Assembly (NCBI GenBank): GCA_913063525.1
Contig: CAJXYV010000003.1
Coordinates: 1-49,749, forward strand
Reading direction: 5' to 3'
DNA length: 49,749 bases
Source of the DNA: an uncultured Verrucomicrobiota bacterium
Lineage (GTDB): Bacteria; Verrucomicrobiota; Verrucomicrobiia; Verrucomicrobiales; Akkermansiaceae
The notes under the pieces are model-generated. The model did no database searches. It was not told the origin of the DNA and saw only the letters and a list, made by a program, of their open reading frames with translations. Position numbers and translations under genes: made by a program. Of the stretch, positions 1-12,000 are shown piece by piece (position 1 is the stretch's first letter; every line of letters starts with the position of its first letter).

Positions 1-52
1 TGCCCTCGGCTTTCGCTTCGGTGCATTCTAGGATGATAATCTCGCGTGGCAT
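1..52 (-). CDS. rpmG: 50S ribosomal protein L33, N-terminal fragment
   Basis: The reverse strand from base 52 down to the window edge reads MPREIIILECTEAKAEG, which matches the beginning of bacterial L33 (a small protein of the large ribosomal subunit). Only 17 codons are present; the rest lies left of the window. The start ATG is at 52..50. It lies 29 bp downstream of the stop of the DksA-like gene on the same strand, so the two may be co-transcribed. No clear Shine-Dalgarno sequence is visible. Identification rests on recognising the conserved PREII-LECTEA start of L33. Confidence 0.85.
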   Translation of the reverse strand, partial: MPREIIILECTEAKAEG

Positions 53-81
53 GACAGGTGACTTGGAGGGCGGATGTTGCT

Positions 82-1386
82 TTAATCTTCGTCCTCGTCA
101 AGAGAAACCGACTCAGAATCTTCATCTTCGATGTAATTTCCACCGCTGAAGCCAACTTCATTGGATGGACGGAAGCGGCGATTGCCATATTCCTTCTCCC
201 ATTGGCCCTGACATTCGACGGTGAGACGGGCAAATGGGATGGCTTCGAGACGGGCTTGGGGAATCTTGCGCAAGGACATTTCGCAGATGCCGTAGCTGCC
301 GGATTGGATGCGGCGGAGGGCTTGTTCGATTTCGTAAAGCGCGTCTTGTTCCTTGGCGAGGACGGAGAGAGCGAAATCGCGGTCGTAGGCATCGCTGCCG
401 GCATCGCCTTGGTGCTGGCCGCTGCCCGAGGCTTCGGAACCTTCGGGGGCGTTGCGGATGGTGTCGCGGGCCATGTCGGACACCGCATCGACAAGTTCGT
501 CGCGGAGATCGAGCAGGCGCTGGCGTTGTTTGAGGATGAATGAGGCACTGTGGGTGCCGGTGCCGCCCACGGGTGTGGAGCCACTTGGGTTCGCTGCCTT
601 TGGCGGAACGAAGGGTGGCTTGATCGGCGCAGGCGGCGCGGGGTAATCCACCACTGACGAGCGGGATTTGGCGACGACCACCACCTTTGGCACCACAGGG
701 GTCGCAACCTTTGGTGGGGTAACAACCTTAACTGGAGAGGCCACGACGGCTTTTGCCGGCTTGGCTGCGGGTTTCTTGGCCGTTACCGGCGCGGAATTGG
801 GCGCTGATTTTTTAGCAACGGGTGCTGGCTTGGCGGCGGATTTCTTGGCAGCAGGCGCTGGCTTTGAGGACTTGGCAGTAGTTTTTTTAGCGGTAGACAC
901 TGGTTTCTTTGGGGGATGAATCGGTGATTTTGCAGCAGCTTTCTTGACTGCCGGCGCTGACTTTTTGGCAGCGGGTTTTTTGGAGAGTGGAGCGGGCTTC
1001 TTTGCGACTGGCTTCTTCGCAGCGGGTTTCTTCGCAGCGGGTTTCTTCGCAGCGGGTTTCTTCGCAGCGGGCTTCTTCGCGGCGGGCTTCTTCGCGGCGG
1101 GCTTCTTCGCAGCGGGCTTCTTCGCGGCTGGTTTCTTCGCGGCTGGTTTCTTCGCGGCTGGTTTCGTTGCAGCGGGCTTCTTTGCAGCGGGCTTTGAAGG
1201 CTTCACCACCGACTTCTTGGCGAGCGGCGCGGGCTTGTTGGCTGCGGACCTCTTAGCGGCTGGAATCGGCTTCGATAGCTTGGCCGCTGGCTTTTTGACA
1301 GCAGCTGCAGGCTTCGACGGCTTCACCGCAGGCTTCGAGGCACCCTTTTGGGGCTTGGATTTTTGGATTTTTTTCTTCGCAGCCAT
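82..1386 (-). CDS. DksA/TraR-family protein with long histone H1-like Lys/Ala/Pro N-terminal tail
   Basis: 434 aa from the ATG at 1386, which opens MAAKKKIQKS; an upstream in-frame ATG at 1497 adds a non-conserved stretch and I reject it. Residues 1 to about 240 are a basic tail of K, A and P; about residues 65-132 are near-perfect KPAAK pentapeptides encoded by a 15-bp repeat. The C-terminal part is a DksA/TraR domain: a helical region (around LLDLRDELVDAVSDMAR) followed by the zinc-finger region YGIC...RLEAIPFARLTVEC. The four-Cys finger is degenerate: Cys368 and Cys392 remain, while the partners fall on Ser371 and Thr389 with the expected 17-residue spacing. The end is very acidic. DksA proteins bind RNA polymerase through its secondary channel; the tail resembles DNA-binding histone H1-like proteins such as chlamydial Hc2 or AlgP. 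A nucleoid or transcription role is inferred. It precedes rpmG by 29 bp. Confidence 0.85.
   Translation of the reverse strand: MAAKKKIQKSKPQKGASKPAVKPSKPAAAVKKPAAKLSKPIPAAKRSAANKPAPLAKKSVVKPSKPAAKKPAATKPAAKKPAAKKPAAKKPAAKKPAAKKPAAKKPAAKKPAAKKPAAKKPAAKKPVAKKPAPLSKKPAAKKSAPAVKKAAAKSPIHPPKKPVSTAKKTTAKSSKPAPAAKKSAAKPAPVAKKSAPNSAPVTAKKPAAKPAKAVVASPVKVVTPPKVATPVVPKVVVVAKSRSSVVDYPAPPAPIKPPFVPPKAANPSGSTPVGGTGTHSASFILKQRQRLLDLRDELVDAVSDMARDTIRNAPEGSEASGSGQHQGDAGSDAYDRDFALSVLAKEQDALYEIEQALRRIQSGSYGICEMSLRKIPQARLEAIPFARLTVECQGQWEKEYGNRRFRPSNEVGFSGGNYIEDEDSESVSLDEDED
991..1192. repeat. 15-bp tandem repeat inside the DksA-like gene
   Basis: About 13 copies of a 15-bp unit (consensus ttcttcgcagcgggc on the + strand) encode the KPAAK repeats of the basic tail on the minus strand. 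Copies differ mostly at synonymous sites (gcagcg/gcggcg/gcggct), so the peptide is conserved while the DNA drifts. Such arrays change length readily, so the tail length probably varies between strains. Confidence 0.9.
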
Positions 1387-1591
1387 GACGCAGAGGATTT
1401 GGTTCAGGATGACAAATGGTTTGTCGTTCGGTCTCAAAATAGAATTTGAGGTCACCGACGAGCGCGGTGGGTTAGCCCGCCAATCCCCATCCCGCAAGCG
1501 GAAAGTTCAGCGACGGCAAAATAAGTGATTTTCGAGGTTTTGGGCAGGAGACTTGAAATGCCGGATTGGATCCATAGAGTGCGGCACCGCC

Positions 1592-2317
1592 ATGCAGCTC
1601 AGCGCCATTGTCGAAGCCCTCTTAATCGCCTCTCAGGAACCTCTTCCATCCGAAGAAATCGCCCGTTTGGTGCGAGCCCGTGTCGCCGAGGCAGATGACA
1701 TCCGCATCCGCGAAACCGAGGAGGGCAATGCCCCTACCCCCCTGCCCGACTGGCTACAACAACTGGCCGCCACCTCACCAGAGAATGTCGCCCAAGCCAT
1801 CGGTGAGTTGAATCTAGTTTATCAGGAAACCCAACGCGTTTTCACCATCTTGGAACGACCCAAGGGCTGGAAACTTTACACCCGCCTCGAGTACGGCGAA
1901 TTCGTCCGCCAGCTCTTTCCCGGCCGCAAGCCCGAGCGCATGAGCGGCCCCGCTATGGAAACCCTGGCCATCATCGCCTACCGCCAACCCATTACCAAGG
2001 CCGCTATCGAAGCGGTACGCGGGGTGGCCTGCGACGGGATGATCCAAAAACTCCTCGACCGCGACTTGGTCCGCATCGGTGGCCGCGCAGAACTGCCGGG
2101 GCGGCCACTGCTTTACGAAACAACCGATCTCTTTTTCGAACACTTCGGCATCCGCTCGATCGACGACCTGCCCAACGCCTCGGAGCTGCGCAAAGTCAAG
2201 CTGCCTGAAGCCGCACCCGCAGCATCACCCGCTAACGAGCCCGATCAGCAATTGGCCCTCGGGCCCATCGGGATTCCTGCCGCCGCAGCGAACGATGAAT
2301 CCTCCACCGACGCCTAA
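1592..2317 (+). CDS. scpB: Segregation and condensation protein B
   Basis: 241 aa from ATG 1592 (MQLSAIVEALLIASQEPL); an in-frame ATG at 1553 would add 13 residues that do not look conserved. ScpB is the kite subunit that, with ScpA, completes the SMC condensin complex for chromosome compaction and segregation. Diagnostic features are the opening winged-helix segment 'VEALLIASQEPL', the central 'METLAIIAYRQPITKAAIEAVRG' region and 'LLDRDLVRIGGRAELPGRPLLYETT'. The C-terminal 40 residues are Pro/Ala-rich and low-complexity. The end overlaps the likely start of pheA by 23 bp. ScpA and SMC are not in this window. Confidence 0.93.
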   Translation: MQLSAIVEALLIASQEPLPSEEIARLVRARVAEADDIRIRETEEGNAPTPLPDWLQQLAATSPENVAQAIGELNLVYQETQRVFTILERPKGWKLYTRLEYGEFVRQLFPGRKPERMSGPAMETLAIIAYRQPITKAAIEAVRGVACDGMIQKLLDRDLVRIGGRAELPGRPLLYETTDLFFEHFGIRSIDDLPNASELRKVKLPEAAPAASPANEPDQQLALGPIGIPAAAANDESSTDA

Positions 2318-3401
2318 CTTTCCTACTGCCGTGAATCTCGACGAAATCCGCAACCAGATCGACACCCTCGATCGCGACCTCCTGGACATCCTTTCCCGCC
2401 GCGCCGATCTGGTCCACGAGGTGGGCGTGGTCAAAAAGCGCGACGGCCTGCAAATCTATGCCCCCGAGCGCGAAGAGGCGCTGCTGCGGCGGCTCATCGA
2501 GATGAACCAAGGCCGCCTGCCGGAGAAGTCGATCCGTGCAATCTATCGGGAAGTCATGTCCGCCGCGCTAGCACTGGAGGACGATCTCACCATCGCCTAC
2601 CTCGGCCCGGAAGGAACCTGGACCCACCAGGCAGCGATCAAAAAGTTCGGTCATTCGGTCAACTACTCCGCGCAGCCAAATTTCTCCGACGTCTTCGACC
2701 AAGTCGCCCGCCGCGCCGCCAGCTATGGGGTGGTGCCGATCGAGAATTCCACCGAAGGAGCGGTCTCGCACACGCTGGACTTGTTTGTCGACTCGCCGCT
2801 GCACATCTGCGCGCAGATCCTGCTGCGGATCGAAAACGGCCTGATGGCGTCGATCCCGCGCGAGCAGATCAAGACACTTTATTCCCACCCACAAGTGTTC
2901 GGCCAGTGCCGTGCGTGGATCTTGCGAAACTTTCCCGAGGCCGATCTCGTCGAGGTTTCTTCGACCACCAAGGCCGCGCAGATCGCCCGCGACCAGGCGG
3001 CACACGGCGCGGCGGCACTGGGTGGCCCACTCGCCGCGGAAATGTACGGCCTGACCCTGCTTGAGGAATCGATCCAGGACCGCGCCACCAACACCACCCG
3101 CTTTCTCGTCATCGGCGAGAAACCCTGCCCGCCCACCGGCAAGGACCGCACGTCCATCCTTTTTGCGATCCACGACCGCCCCGGCTCGCTGGTCAAAGCG
3201 CTCCAAGCCTTCGATCAATTTCACATCAACCTGTCGAAAATCGAGTCCCGCCCGTCCAAGCGCAAGGATTGGGAATACATTTTCTACGTCGATCTAGCCG
3301 GCCATTGCGACGATCCGAAAGTCGCCGAGGCACTGGAAGAACTCGGCAAACACTGCTCGCTCGTCAAGCTGCTCGGCTCCTACCCGGACGCTGGCGAGTG
3401 A
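2295..3401 (+). CDS. pheA: Bifunctional chorismate mutase/prephenate dehydratase (P-protein)
   Basis: 368 aa from ATG 2295. An alternative GTG at 2331 (MNLDEIRNQID) starts exactly at the family consensus and would avoid the overlap with scpB. It converts chorismate to prephenate and then phenylpyruvate, for phenylalanine synthesis. Order of domains: AroQ chorismate mutase (residues about 13-95, 'LDEIRNQIDTLDRDLLDILSRR'), prephenate dehydratase (about 99-275, starting 'TIAYLGPEGTWTHQAA', with 'PIENSTEGAV' and the catalytic 'TRF' in 'NTTRFLVI'), and a C-terminal ACT domain (from about 285) with the GSLV and ESRP motifs that bind phenylalanine. Feedback inhibition by Phe is therefore expected. 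Length is normal for a P-protein. Confidence 0.95.
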   Translation: MNPPPTPNFPTAVNLDEIRNQIDTLDRDLLDILSRRADLVHEVGVVKKRDGLQIYAPEREEALLRRLIEMNQGRLPEKSIRAIYREVMSAALALEDDLTIAYLGPEGTWTHQAAIKKFGHSVNYSAQPNFSDVFDQVARRAASYGVVPIENSTEGAVSHTLDLFVDSPLHICAQILLRIENGLMASIPREQIKTLYSHPQVFGQCRAWILRNFPEADLVEVSSTTKAAQIARDQAAHGAAALGGPLAAEMYGLTLLEESIQDRATNTTRFLVIGEKPCPPTGKDRTSILFAIHDRPGSLVKALQAFDQFHINLSKIESRPSKRKDWEYIFYVDLAGHCDDPKVAEALEELGKHCSLVKLLGSYPDAGE

Positions 3402-3466
3402 CATCGCGAAAATTCGTCGAATGCTTGCTAGCGTAATGGCGCGAATGCTGCTAGAACCACCCCCGC

Positions 3467-4759
3467 ATGAACGGAACAGTGGAATTGATCATCGACGGCA
3501 AGTCTCTAGAACTGCCGACAGTTATTGGAACTGAGGGCGAAGTTGGCATCGATGTCGGCGCGCTTCGCAGCAAAACCGGCTGCATCACGCTCGACCCGGG
3601 CTACGGCAACACCGGTGCTTGCAAGAGCGCCATCACATTCATCGATGGCGAAAAAGGCATTCTCCAGTATCGCGGCTACGACATCGCCGAGCTCGCGCAG
3701 AAGAGTACCTTCATCGAAACCGCCTACCTGCTCATCTACGGCGAGCTTCCCAGCGCAGCGGAACTCGAAGACTTTTCCAGCCTCCTCACGCAGAATCAAA
3801 TGCTGCACGAGGACATGCGCTTCCACTTTGACGCATTCCCGCCATCGGCCCACCCGATGTCGATCCTCTCCGCGATGATCCATGCCTCGTCGTCCTATCC
3901 CAGCCCCACAACTGCCGGCAAGTCGCTCAAGGAAGCATTCCCATTCCACGCCGCACGACTTATTTCCCAAGTCCGCACCATCGCCACCAGCTCATTCCGC
4001 AAGGCCCACGGACTCCCCGCAAGCTACCCGAAGAGCAAGCTGAAATACACCGAGAACTTTCTCCACATGATGTTCTCCCTTCCCGGCGAGGAGTATGAAC
4101 TCAACCCGGAAATCGTCCGCGCGCTCGACCTCATTTTCCTGCTTCACGCCGACCACGAACAAAACTGCTCCACCTCGACTGTCCGCATGGTCGCCTCCAG
4201 CCAGGCCAATGTCTTCGCCTCCGCTTCGGCCGGCGTCTGCGCGCTTTGGGGCCCGCTGCATGGCGGCGCCAATCAGGCGGTGCTGGAAATGCTGGAAGAA
4301 ATCCACCGCGAAGGCGACGACGGCACCAAGTTCCTCAACGGGGTCAAAAACAAGACCGGAAATCGCCGCCTGATGGGCTTCGGCCACCGGGTTTATAAAA
4401 ACTTCGACCCGCGCGCCGTCATCATCAAGGAGCAGTGCGACAAGGTTCTGGGCCAGCTTCACAAGTCCGATCCCCTGCTCGACATCGCCAAGAAGCTCGA
4501 AGAAATCGCCCTCAACGACGAATACTTCATCGCCCGCAAACTCTATCCAAACGTCGACTTCTACAGCGGCATCATCATGCGTGCCATCGGCATCCCGATG
4601 GACATGTTCACTGTCATGTTTGCCATCGGCCGCATGCCGGGCTGGGTCGCAAACTACAAGGAAGTCATGGACGATGCCGACAGCCGCATCTCCCGCCCCC
4701 GCCAGATCTACACCGGCGAAACGCTGCGGACCTACAAGCCGATGAGCGAGCGCGCCTAA
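3467..4759 (+). CDS. gltA: Citrate synthase (type I/II hexameric family)
   Basis: 430 aa. It condenses acetyl-CoA and oxaloacetate to citrate at the entry of the TCA cycle. The N-terminal beta-domain (residues 1-45) and 'TGACKSAITFIDGEKGILQYRGYDIAEL' are typical of the long bacterial form. The catalytic triad can be located: His265 in GPLHGGAN, His307 in MGFGHRVYK and Asp364 in NVDFYSG. The end 'SRISRPRQIYTG' is the usual C-terminal signature. The gene is followed by a strong intrinsic terminator. The 65-bp leader after pheA contains a direct repeat cgaatgct(t)gctag (about 3418 and 3441), which could be an operator; this is untested. Together with the nearby icd it supplies the first oxidative TCA steps. 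Confidence 0.96.
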   Translation: MNGTVELIIDGKSLELPTVIGTEGEVGIDVGALRSKTGCITLDPGYGNTGACKSAITFIDGEKGILQYRGYDIAELAQKSTFIETAYLLIYGELPSAAELEDFSSLLTQNQMLHEDMRFHFDAFPPSAHPMSILSAMIHASSSYPSPTTAGKSLKEAFPFHAARLISQVRTIATSSFRKAHGLPASYPKSKLKYTENFLHMMFSLPGEEYELNPEIVRALDLIFLLHADHEQNCSTSTVRMVASSQANVFASASAGVCALWGPLHGGANQAVLEMLEEIHREGDDGTKFLNGVKNKTGNRRLMGFGHRVYKNFDPRAVIIKEQCDKVLGQLHKSDPLLDIAKKLEEIALNDEYFIARKLYPNVDFYSGIIMRAIGIPMDMFTVMFAIGRMPGWVANYKEVMDDADSRISRPRQIYTGETLRTYKPMSERA

Positions 4760-4785
4760 CTTTCGTTAGCACAATTCCTCAGTCC

Positions 4786-4822
4786 AAGCCGCCATGCGTG
4801 ATCCGCGTGGCGGCTTTTTTAT
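4786..4822 (+). terminator. Rho-independent terminator of gltA
   Basis: A 13-bp stem (aagccgccatgcg, 4786-4798, with cgcgtggcggctt, 4804-4816, one G-U pair) with a 5-nt loop is followed by a T tract through 4820. It sits 26 bp after the gltA stop and just before the convergent SDR gene end at 4825. Confidence 0.92.
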
Positions 4823-4824
4823 AT

Positions 4825-5628
4825 TCACGACCGCCGCGGACGGAAACTCATCATGAAACGCATCAGGGTCCGCGGCAGATTTGACAATACCCAGGCGATA
4901 GCCGTGGTCTTGAATCCCGGATAGATCCGCGCGGCATCGCGCTCTAACGCGGCGAGAGACTCGGCCACGACCTGCTGCTTGGGCACGTAGAAAGACTTCT
5001 TCGCAGGGATCTTCTTGTTTGAATCCCGGCGCGCCACTTCACCAAACTCGGTTTTCACCGGGCCGGGGCAAACCGCTAACACGGGGATCCGGTGTTCGCT
5101 CAACTCAATCCGTAAGGCCTCCGAAAAACTCGTGACGTAAGCTTTCGTCGCAGCGTAAACCGCAAAGTCGGGAATCGGAATCAGGCTCGCCAGCGAACTC
5201 ACCTGAATGATTGCTCCCCTGCCCCGCTTGATCATTTGAGGCACCAGCAAATAACTGAGATGGGTGAGCGCCTCGATGTTGACGCCGAGCATCGACTGCA
5301 GTTTCCCCCAGTCGGACGAAACAAATTCTCCATAGTCGCCCAAGCCCGCGTTGTTGACTAACAAGTCTGGCAGCAAACCACGGCTCGATAACTGATCGAC
5401 CAGTAGTACGCGCTCGGCGCCGCGGTTCAGATCGACCGCAATGATGGCTACCTCAACGTGAGGAAATGCCCCGCGGATGCGCTCTGCCAGCTGGACTAAC
5501 AGAGGCCCGCGACGCGCCACGAGAACGAGTTTCTCAACTCGTGGCGCGATTTGGAGAGCAAACTCTTCGCCTAAGCCCGATGAAGCACCGGTGACGAGAG
5601 CGCAGGAAAAAGAGGCGGTTGGAGGCAT
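4825..5628 (-). CDS. Short-chain dehydrogenase/reductase (classical SDR)
   Basis: 267 aa, the usual size for a classical SDR. The Rossmann dinucleotide motif TGASSGLG is at residues 13-20, NNAG at 92-95, and the catalytic Asn118-Ser145-Tyr158-Lys162 tetrad is intact (VSSLAS, YAATK). Arg39/Arg40 after the second beta strand (VARR) suggest NADPH preference. The sequence resembles the YqjQ/DltE-like 'SDR family NAD(P)-dependent oxidoreductase' group, whose substrates are usually unknown. It starts 27 bp after the stop of the small conserved gene at 5656-6075 on the same strand, so the two are probably one transcript. Confidence 0.9.
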   Translation of the reverse strand: MPPTASFSCALVTGASSGLGEEFALQIAPRVEKLVLVARRGPLLVQLAERIRGAFPHVEVAIIAVDLNRGAERVLLVDQLSSRGLLPDLLVNNAGLGDYGEFVSSDWGKLQSMLGVNIEALTHLSYLLVPQMIKRGRGAIIQVSSLASLIPIPDFAVYAATKAYVTSFSEALRIELSEHRIPVLAVCPGPVKTEFGEVARRDSNKKIPAKKSFYVPKQQVVAESLAALERDAARIYPGFKTTAIAWVLSNLPRTLMRFMMSFRPRRS

Positions 5629-5655
5629 GGCGGAGTTTTACACCATGCCTTCGAA

Positions 5656-6075
5656 TTACGCCATCTGAGTTTCGTTGCTTACTTGAACGATGCGAAGCGG
5701 AAGACGAACGAGGATTTCGCCGTCGCAACCGATGTCGATCGAGTAGATGCCAGCTTCTTCAAAGCGCAGGCCTTGCAGATTCATCACGATGTTGCGCGTC
5801 AGGAACGGTACATTCTTCGGCAGCTGCACGTCGAACTCAGGCTCGATCGGCATGTTGTTCGGGTCGAGCGACTCGCCATCTTCGTTGATGATGTTGATCG
5901 AAAGCTTATGGCGACCGGCGTCTTCAGGAGTGAAGCAGAAGCGCATGGCGAGCGCGCACGATGGGTGCACGACGGGCACTGCACGGGCGGCAAGCGTGTC
6001 GAATGTTCCGGAAATGACGAGCTTGCCGTTGTAGTCAGCAGCGAAGTCACAAAGAGTAGCGATTTGAATGTCCAT
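5656..6075 (-). CDS. Conserved hypothetical protein (DUF6941-like)
   Basis: 139 aa from the ATG at 6075 (MDIQIATLCDFAADYNGKL). An in-frame ATG at 6120 would add 15 residues; I prefer 6075 because the recognisable family start lies there. The protein is all-beta in appearance, with the motif 'CDFAADYNGKLVISGTFDT' near the N-terminus and 'PVVHPSCALAMRFCF', typical of a small family found in many phyla and annotated as DUF6941. No signal peptide or membrane segment is present. Function is unknown. It lies upstream of the SDR gene, with the DnaA-box region immediately upstream of its own start. Confidence 0.75.
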   Translation of the reverse strand: MDIQIATLCDFAADYNGKLVISGTFDTLAARAVPVVHPSCALAMRFCFTPEDAGRHKLSINIINEDGESLDPNNMPIEPEFDVQLPKNVPFLTRNIVMNLQGLRFEEAGIYSIDIGCDGEILVRLPLRIVQVSNETQMA

Positions 6076-8941
<2,866 letters not shown>

Positions 8942-8962
8942 CGAACGTCCCCAGTGATCCCT

Positions 8963-9013
8963 CAAGAGGGGTGGCGCGAAGCTGAAAGGCAGAACGCCAC
9001 CCTTCTCTTTTTT
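8963..9013 (+). terminator. Terminator-like hairpin after icd
   Basis: The arm aagaggggtggcg (from 8964) pairs imperfectly with cgccacccttctc (from 8995), followed by a T tract (9008-9013), about 20 bp after the icd stop. A decayed copy of this hairpin lies at about 13130-13168. Confidence 0.7.
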
Positions 9014-9055
9014 CGGCCAGCAGTTGAATCAATTCTCGCGCTCAGGAATACGACT

Positions 9056-12000
9056 TCACGGAGTTTGGATCACTTGGAGGCGCAGGAATTTTCGCCCCGT
9101 GTTGCCGGGTGCGACCGTGAATTTGACGTTCTCGGTCGCACCTTGATTGATCACCGTTTCGGTGCCGGTGGCGGTGCTCCAAGAGGCCTTCGAGACATCG
9201 GAACTTTCCTGGACGGTGAACGCAAGATCGGTAAATCCTTTGGCCCGGGTGTAAATGATCGTTAGCAGTGGAGAGACTGGATCGACGGCGGGAAGGATCG
9301 ACGTATTTGCGACGTTGGGATTTCCACCGAGGGCGCGCTCCAACAGATTGTTCAAGCCGTCATTGTCTGGGTCGGCGCTATCAGCCGCATGGCCGGTGTT
9401 AGACGGGGTGCCGAACCAATTCTGCCGCCACATCTGAGTCGCGGTGAGCGCGGTGGCAGCAACTTCAGATGACGGGACGCTTTCCACGGCATCACGCACT
9501 GCCGTGACGACATAGTAGTAGGGAATTCCAGCAGTGACAGGATCATTCAAAAAACTGGTGGAGGTGATGTCCGGCGAAATGGTCGAGTAAGAGCTGCCAG
9601 AAATCGAGGATCGCTTCACTCGGTAGCCCGTTGCCCCAGCCACAGCCGTCCATGCTAAGGTGATTTTTCTGTCGCCAAGCGTAGCAGTGAGACCCGCTGG
9701 AGCAGCAGGCTGCGTTAGGGAATAGAGCAAATCCGTGGATGAAAGCGCCGTACTGGAGAGCCGGACGTCGTCGATGTAGCCGAGAAAACGGTCGGTGTGG
9801 GTCCCATCGAAAAGACCTCGCCCGACGGTAATCACTCCCGGATCCCAAGACGCGCTATCACCCGCTCCAGTTGAAAGTTGCGGGGTCGGACTGCCGGAAA
9901 TGTCGAGCGTACCAAGGAGGGTGTAAGCGAGAGCACCGGCGGTTATGTTTCGTCGATAGAGGCGCAGCACTTGTCCGTCGCAAGTGGCGGCCACGGCCTG
10001 CCACTGCCCGCTGACCATGGCGTTGGTCGCGGATTCCAAAGACCAGTTATTGTGCATGGCATCGGTAAAGCTGATGGCCAACACGCCATTGGGACGCAGC
10101 GAAAAGTAGAGTGCGGCAAGCAAGGGATTCCCGTCACAGGCACCCTGGCTGTCGCGCCCCACGATGGTCTGATAAGATGAGACGCCATCGGGCCGAATGG
10201 CGGCTTCGATGGTCCATGCGCTCGGGCTCCACGTCGTCAGCGAAGTGCCGATGGCGGAAAGCGAGGGAACGGTATTAGCGTTCTGCACACTTCGGGTATT
10301 GGCCACGCCGGTGATGGGAGTTCTCACCCACGGCACGACGGACTGATACCACGCCCAGTTAGCCCCCCAAGCGGAGAGATGATTCCCGTTGCCGGAAACG
10401 TCGGTGATGCTGCCGTCGTAGCTACCCGGAGTTGCCGGTGCGTAGGGGACGTAGGTATTAGCGGCTCCTTGCTCAAAGTTCCAATGGGCGACGGTGGGAG
10501 TGGAACGATACAGAAATTCGCTGGGAACCAAAGCGGCTTCGGACAGTCGAACATCGTCAATGAAGCCGAGAAAGCGATCCGTGTGAACCCCGTTGAAAAG
10601 TCCGCGACCTACGGTGATCACGCCGCGGTCCCAATCCACACCGTCGCCGGCACCGAGATGAATGGCGGCGTTCTTACTGGCAGAAATATCGAGCGAAGCC
10701 AGCAAGGTGTAGTTCGCCTCGCCATCGCTCAAGTTGCGCCGATAGAGGCGCAGCATTTTACCGTCGGATGACGCGACGATCGCCTGCCACTTCTGCACGG
10801 AAATGGCATTGGTCGCGGAATCCAAATTCCAGTTGTTCCCTGCGACATCGGTGAAAGCGATCGCCAGGACACCTCCCGGTCGCACCGAGAAATAGAGCGC
10901 CGCTACTGCCGGATTCCCAGAGTAAGCACCGTAGCTGTCGCGGCCCACAATGGTCTGATAACCGGAAACGACATCGGGACGGATGGTGGCTTCGATCGTC
11001 CAGCGCGTCGGACTCCAGCGAGTCAGATCCGTGCCGATGGCCGAGAGCGCGGGAAAGTTGTTCGCATTTTGTAAGCTGCGGGTATTGGCCACTCCCGTCG
11101 CCGGTGTGGCAATGGCAGGTACAGACGCGCGATACCAAGTCCAGTTTTTATCCCAAGCAGAGAGATGGTTGCCATTGCCAGTGACGTCGCGAATGCTGCC
11201 GTCGTAGCTTCCCGAGGCGGCGGGACTGTAAGGGACGTAGCTGTCGGCAGCACCTTCCTCGAAGTTCCAGTATGCGACGGCGCTCGGGCCACCGACTTTC
11301 GTACCCGCGAGCTGGGCGATTTCGCCGCCACTCAGCGCCCGTCCGTGAACGCGGAAGTCGTCGATACTACCAGAGAAATAGGGATCACTAGAAATTTGGC
11401 TTTTACCGAGGTAAAGGTTGCGGACGAGCAATTCCCATGGTCGGATCGAAATAACGTCGGTGCCGACTGGAGTACCGTTCAGATAAAGCGTGCCCAAATT
11501 GCCATCGATGCTCACCGCGACATGACACCACTGGTTTTGCGGCAGCGCCACGGAGGCGTCGACCCCCTCCTCCGCACCGCCATTCTTGATCCCGAAACGC
11601 ATCCGACCGTTCGCGCTGGTCGGGGTGAGATACATATAGGCGTTGGCGCTGACGCCGAAGTCGAAAATGCGCTGCCACGCTGCCCCGCCGTTCCATTTTA
11701 CCCAAGTCGAGAACGTGCGGGCGTTGCCCACCGATAAGGGCAATGTAACGTGCTGACCCGTGCCGGCAAGGGTGAGAACTTTCCCGCGACTCCCGCTATC
11801 CGCGACTGAAGCACCGTTGACCAACGTCGCGTTAAAAACCCCATTCTGGTCGCGGCCATCCACGTCAAAAGGATAAGAAGCCTCCCAATCACCTTGCACG
11901 ACCGGCCAACTATCTGCGCTCCAAGTGAGCTCCCGCAGCCCCAAGGTCGGCGCTCCGTTAGACACGCCGTCATAGTAATGATGACTCAGCCAGTAGCGGC

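Noticed and set aside
944-1528. 194-codon open frame with AAGFF repeats, + strand
   Set aside because: It is the exact antisense of the KPAAK repeat region of the DksA-like gene, a by-product of the 15-bp repeat being a multiple of three.
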